Source: Propionibacteriales bacterium
GTDB lineage: Bacteria > Actinomycetota > Actinomycetes > Propionibacteriales > Propionibacteriaceae
DNA length: 9,041 nt
Assembly: GCA_030453285.1 (NCBI GenBank)
Contig: JAKDKP010000053.1
Location: 1 to 9,041, forward strand
Direction: 5' to 3'
Within the stretch, counting starts at the first letter, position 1; every line of letters starts with the position of its first letter. The position numbers and the translations under genes were made by a program. Shown here piece by piece: positions 6,847-9,041 of the stretch. The notes beneath the pieces are model-generated. The model searched no databases. It was not told where the DNA came from and was given only the letters and a program-made list of their open reading frames with translations.

Positions 6847-6909
6847 CTGCATGACCCGATGTAGGACTGACAGGGCCCAGCAGTCGACAGATCGGGCACG
6901 GTGGACAGC

Positions 6910-7938
6910 ATGACCAGGACAGCCTCTCTTCAGTCTCCGCGTACGCAGGTGTCCAGCCTTGCGCCGGGGCTGGCGCTCGTCGCTGCCGTCACCGTGCCTG
7001 TCGTGATCGGGTCCCGCCTGGCCGGGCCGACGATCAGTCCGCTGCTGGTGGCGATCCTGCTGGGCGTGCTGGTGCGCAACCTGGTGCCGTTGCCCACCGT
7101 TCTCGATCCGGGGCTCGAGGTGGCCGGAAAGCGGCTGTTGCGGGCCGGCGTGGTGTTGCTCGGCCTGCAATTGTCCCTCGGTGCGGTGGCGGCGATGGGC
7201 CCAGGAGTGATCATCCTGGTGGTGGTCGTGGTGGGTGTCGGCGTGCTGGGGACGCTGTGGATGGGGCGGCGACTGGGCATCCGCTTCGAGCAACGGCTGC
7301 TGATCGCCTGCGGGTTCTCGATCTGCGGGGCATCGGCCGTGGCTGCCGCAGAGGGTGTGATCGATGCCGAGGACGAGGAGGTGGTGGCCGCGGTCGCGTT
7401 GGTCGTCGTCTTCGGCACGGTGATGATCCCGATCGTTCCGCTGCTGGGTGGCTGGCTCGGCCTGACCCCCGACCAGCAGGGCATCTTCGCCGGCGCGGCG
7501 ATCCACGAGGTGGCCCAGGTGGTGGCAGCCGGAACCGCTGTCGGTGGTGGGGCCCTGGGTGTGGCGATCCTGGTGAAGCTGGCCCGAGTGCTGATGCTGG
7601 CTCCGGTGCTCGGCGTTCTGGCCGCTCGGCAACGGCGCCATCTGGCGCGGCAGCAGTCGGATTCGACGCTGGTGCGTCGCCCACCGATCGTGCCAGTGTT
7701 CGTGCTGGGATTTCTGGCTGCGGCCATCCTGCGCACGATTGGCGCCGTTCCCGCACCGGTTCTGGATGTGGGACAGGTGCTGCAGACGGTGCTGCTCACC
7801 GCCGCGATGTTCGCCCTGGGTTGCGGGGTGCGGCTCGCTCGGCTTCGCCGGGTGGGTTGGCGCCCGGCTGCGTTGGCGGTGTTGTCGACCGCCCTGGTCT
7901 CGGCGGTGGCCCTGGGCGGAGCTGTCCTGATCGGCTGA
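6910..7938 (+). CDS. YeiH/UPF0324 family membrane protein, putative sulfate/sulfite exporter
   Basis: A 342-residue polytopic inner-membrane protein with about 10 hydrophobic helices. Family hallmarks are all present: the PLLVAILLGVLVRN start region, LLRAGVVLLGLQLSLG, CGFSICGASAVAAAEGVI with Cys134, AGAAIHEVAQVVAAG (about 193-207) with His199, VKLARVLMLAPVL, and the C-terminal FALGCGVRLARLRRVGWRP. Proteins of this family (Cons_hypoth698, YeiH) are annotated as putative sulfate exporters; some enterobacterial members are linked to sulfite tolerance. The substrate here is inference. ATG 6910 is preferred because GGTGG (6900-6904) is 5 nt upstream; GTG 6901 is in frame and would add three residues. 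The divergent LysR-type gene is its likely activator. The coding region ends 23 nt before the aspS promoter -35. Confidence 0.9.
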   Translation: MTRTASLQSPRTQVSSLAPGLALVAAVTVPVVIGSRLAGPTISPLLVAILLGVLVRNLVPLPTVLDPGLEVAGKRLLRAGVVLLGLQLSLGAVAAMGPGVIILVVVVVGVGVLGTLWMGRRLGIRFEQRLLIACGFSICGASAVAAAEGVIDAEDEEVVAAVALVVVFGTVMIPIVPLLGGWLGLTPDQQGIFAGAAIHEVAQVVAAGTAVGGGALGVAILVKLARVLMLAPVLGVLAARQRRHLARQQSDSTLVRRPPIVPVFVLGFLAAAILRTIGAVPAPVLDVGQVLQTVLLTAAMFALGCGVRLARLRRVGWRPAALAVLSTALVSAVALGGAVLIG

Positions 7939-7960
7939 GGCCCGGTCCCGGCAAATGGGC

Positions 7961-7989
7961 TTGGGTGCCGGTCTGCCTCGGGTTAGGCT
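7961..7989 (+). promoter_or_regulatory. Promoter of the aspS T-box leader
   Basis: TTGGGT (7961-7966), a 17-nt spacer, then TAGGCT (7984-7989). This is the best two-box promoter in the window. The predicted +1 at about 7996 gives a leader of about 220 nt, starting right at the T-box Stem I region. Confidence 0.7.
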
Positions 7990-7995
7990 GATCAT

Positions 7996-8210
7996 GATCA
8001 ACGGTGGCGGAGTGACGACCCGCCGGTCGGCGAGAAGTTCTGCGACAGTCGTGATCCGCGCGTACGGCGTACCGACGAGAGGCCGAGGACTCCTCGGCGA
8101 AGGTGTGGTGGCACCGCGATCTGGCCCCCGCCCGCACCTGCCCGGGCCGCCGTCGTCCCGGCGTCCGTTCCCTTCTGCGGTCCGTCGGAGCGACCCGACC
8201 TGAGGAGGAA
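7996..8210 (+). ncRNA. T-box riboswitch (tRNA-Asp, translational type) upstream of aspS
   Basis: A short Stem I hairpin GGCGG/CCGCC (8006-8010 with 8020-8024) holds a 9-nt loop AGTGACGAC with overlapping GAC codons (8014-8016 followed by a purine, or 8017-8019). A basal stem GATCA-CG with CG-TGATC (7996-8003 with 8050-8056, one bulged A) closes the region. Stem III is GCCGAGG/CCTCGGC (8082-8088 with 8092-8098). The antisequestrator has A1 AGGTGTGG/CCGCACCT (8101-8108 with 8132-8139, one G-U), a 7-nt bulge TGGCACC (8109-8115) and A2 GCG/CGC (8116-8118 with 8129-8131). This is the T-box architecture with the invariant TGGNACCGCG core. The N base is C, the complement of discriminator G73 of tRNA-Asp. 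Uncharged tRNA-Asp should therefore raise aspS expression. Covariation was not tested. Confidence 0.85.
8168..8210 (+). promoter_or_regulatory. Shine-Dalgarno sequestrator hairpin of aspS
   Basis: TTCC-c-TTCT (8168-8176) pairs with AGGAGGAA (8203-8210), with one G-U and one bulged C. GGTC (8179-8182) pairs with GACC (8197-8200), and GTCG (8184-8187) pairs with CGAC (8191-8194) around a 3-nt loop. The hairpin covers the aspS Shine-Dalgarno sequence GAGGAGG (8202-8208) and ends 6 nt before the ATG. No U-tract follows, so control is at translation initiation rather than termination. Confidence 0.65.
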
Positions 8211-8216
8211 CTGATC

Positions 8217-9041
8217 ATGATCCGTACCCACACCGCAGGCAGCCTGCGTGCCGAACACGCCGGGCAGTCCGTGACCCTGGCCGGCTGGGTTGGCCGCCGC
8301 CGTGACCACGGCGGTGTTGCCTTCATCGACCTGCGAGATGCCTCCGGCGTCTGCCAGGTGGTGGTCCGCGACGAGGTGCTGGCCGCCTCCGGCGCGCACG
8401 ATCTGCGCAACGAGTTCTGTGTCAAGGTGACCGGTGTCGTCGAGGCTCGGCCCGAGGGCAACGCCAACCCCGATCTGCCGACCGGTGAGATCGAGGTGGC
8501 GATCGCCGAGCTCGAGGTGCTCAACCCCTCTGCTCCGCTGCCGTTCCAGATCGACGAGCGGGTAACCGTCGGCGAGGAGGCGCGGCTCAAGTACCGCTAT
8601 CTTGACCTGCGCCGGCCGGCTCAGGGTGCGGCCATCAGACTGCGTTCGGAGGTCAGTCGGGTCGCGCGTGAAGCGCTGGCCGCGCACGAGTTCGTCGAGA
8701 TCGAGACCCCCACCTTGACCCGGTCAACTCCCGAAGGCGCCCGCGACTTCCTGGTACCGGCACGCCTGGCTCCGGGCAGCTGGTACGCCCTGCCGCAGAG
8801 CCCGCAGCTGTTCAAGCAGCTGTTGATGGTGGCCGGCATGGAGCGCTACTACCAGATCGCGCGCTGCTATCGCGATGAGGACTTCCGCGCCGACCGGCAG
8901 CCGGAGTTCACCCAGCTCGACATCGAGATGAGCTTCGTCGAGCAGGACGACGTGCTCGAGCTCGGCGAGGCGATCGCCAAGGCGGTCTGGTCGACGATCG
9001 GTGTCGACCTCCCGACGCCCTTCCCGCGAATGACCTACGCC
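8217..9041 (+). CDS. aspS: Aspartyl-tRNA synthetase, probably non-discriminating (partial, C-terminus off the right edge)
   Basis: The first 275 residues of a class II synthetase, cut by the window end (full bacterial AspRS is about 590 residues). The N-terminal OB-fold anticodon-binding domain (about 1-105) includes [19 protein letters not shown] (23-41). The catalytic core begins with motif 1 around EIETPTL (161-167), then [15 protein letters not shown] (194-208) and motif 2 [20 protein letters not shown] (216-235) with Arg219. His31 and Gly81 are residues associated with the non-discriminating AspRS, which also puts Asp on tRNA-Asn for conversion by GatCAB; discriminating enzymes such as that of E. 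coli have Leu at the His31 position. ATG 8217 has a strong Shine-Dalgarno sequence GAGGAGG with 8 nt spacing. Expression is likely controlled by the tRNA-Asp T-box just upstream. Confidence 0.97.
   Translation, partial: MIRTHTAGSLRAEHAGQSVTLAGWVGRRRDHGGVAFIDLRDASGVCQVVVRDEVLAASGAHDLRNEFCVKVTGVVEARPEGNANPDLPTGEIEVAIAELEVLNPSAPLPFQIDERVTVGEEARLKYRYLDLRRPAQGAAIRLRSEVSRVAREALAAHEFVEIETPTLTRSTPEGARDFLVPARLAPGSWYALPQSPQLFKQLLMVAGMERYYQIARCYRDEDFRADRQPEFTQLDIEMSFVEQDDVLELGEAIAKAVWSTIGVDLPTPFPRMTYA

Larger units (their letters stand above)
7988..8222 (+). repeat. 12-nt repeat CTGATCATGATC at both ends of the aspS leader
   Basis: The same 12 bases occur at 7988-7999 (transcript start region) and at 8211-8222 (across the aspS start codon). 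The inner TGATCATGATCA at 7989-8000 is a perfect palindrome, so the two copies can also pair with each other in RNA. Confidence 0.6.

Noticed and set aside
7938..7962. AGGCCC...GGGCTT stem-loop after the YeiH-type gene as a terminator
   Set aside because: Only 6 bp with one G-U, no U-tract, and the 3' arm runs into the -35 of the aspS promoter.
6826..8001. 391-residue minus-strand ORF rich in His, Gln and Arg
   Set aside because: Antisense shadow of the YeiH-type membrane protein; the plus frame has all the family motifs.
8142..8161. CCGGG/CCCGG hairpin in the aspS leader as an intrinsic terminator of a transcriptional T-box
   Set aside because: No U-run follows, while the next hairpin covers the Shine-Dalgarno sequence, so translational control fits better.
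7955..8203. Open reading frame through the aspS leader, including ATG ATC AAC at 7994, a possible leader peptide
   Set aside because: It spans the promoter and the T-box; its ATG at 7994 lies 4 nt from the -10, upstream of the expected +1, and there is no Shine-Dalgarno sequence. GC-rich sequence keeps the frame open by chance.
1..9041. Mobile elements, CRISPR arrays, defence systems or horizontal transfer
   Set aside because: No transposase, integrase, repeat array or composition break was seen; the content is ordinary chromosomal genes.

Overview
The window is high-GC bacterial DNA with actinobacterial character: strong GC bias at third codon positions, TANNNT-type -10 elements, several genes whose -10 lies 6-8 nt before the start codon (a leaderless arrangement), and a HisRS of the type I associate with Propionibacteriales and Micrococcales. 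A member of Actinomycetota, possibly Propionibacteriales, is my best guess; the family-level placement is weak. I see no insertion sequence, phage gene, CRISPR array, tRNA or rRNA. All neighbouring genes share the same base composition.

Layout. 1-662 (minus): 5' part of a gene running off the left edge, encoding a Pro/Gly/Ser/Asp-rich protein with one membrane segment. 665-1909 (minus): a DUF349 protein, 2 nt upstream of the previous gene and so probably in its operon. 1941-2633 (plus): metallo-beta-lactamase-fold hydrolase, divergent from DUF349. 2691-4037 (plus): hisS. 4061-4549 (minus): MarR-type regulator, convergent with hisS and divergent from 4628-5884 (plus), a lipoprotein of the glucose/sorbosone dehydrogenase family. 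An 18-nt perfect inverted repeat lies between these two and abuts the -10 of the dehydrogenase gene. 5899-6807 (minus): LysR-type regulator, divergent from 6910-7938 (plus), a YeiH/UPF0324 membrane protein (putative sulfate/sulfite exporter). 8217-9041 (plus): aspS, cut by the right edge.

The main discovery is the 278-nt gap before aspS. It holds a good promoter (TTGGGT-17 nt-TAGGCT) and what reads as a complete T-box riboswitch of the translational type. A short Stem I hairpin carries GAC (Asp) triplets in its loop. A Stem III hairpin follows, then a canonical antisequestrator with a 7-nt UGGCACC bulge. A final hairpin buries the aspS Shine-Dalgarno sequence. The variable T-box base is C, which pairs with the G73 discriminator of tRNA-Asp. 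Specifier, discriminator and downstream gene therefore agree. As far as I recall, actinobacterial T-boxes are mostly found before ileS, so an Asp version deserves attention.

How the genes fit together. The window mixes translation genes (hisS, aspS, with the frequently linked MBL hydrolase and DUF349 genes) and two independent regulator-target pairs (MarR with the sugar dehydrogenase lipoprotein, LysR with YeiH). The AspRS has His31 and Gly81, residues associated with the non-discriminating form that also charges tRNA-Asn, so the host probably makes Asn-tRNA through GatCAB. Four genes look leaderless, while hisS and aspS use clear Shine-Dalgarno sequences.
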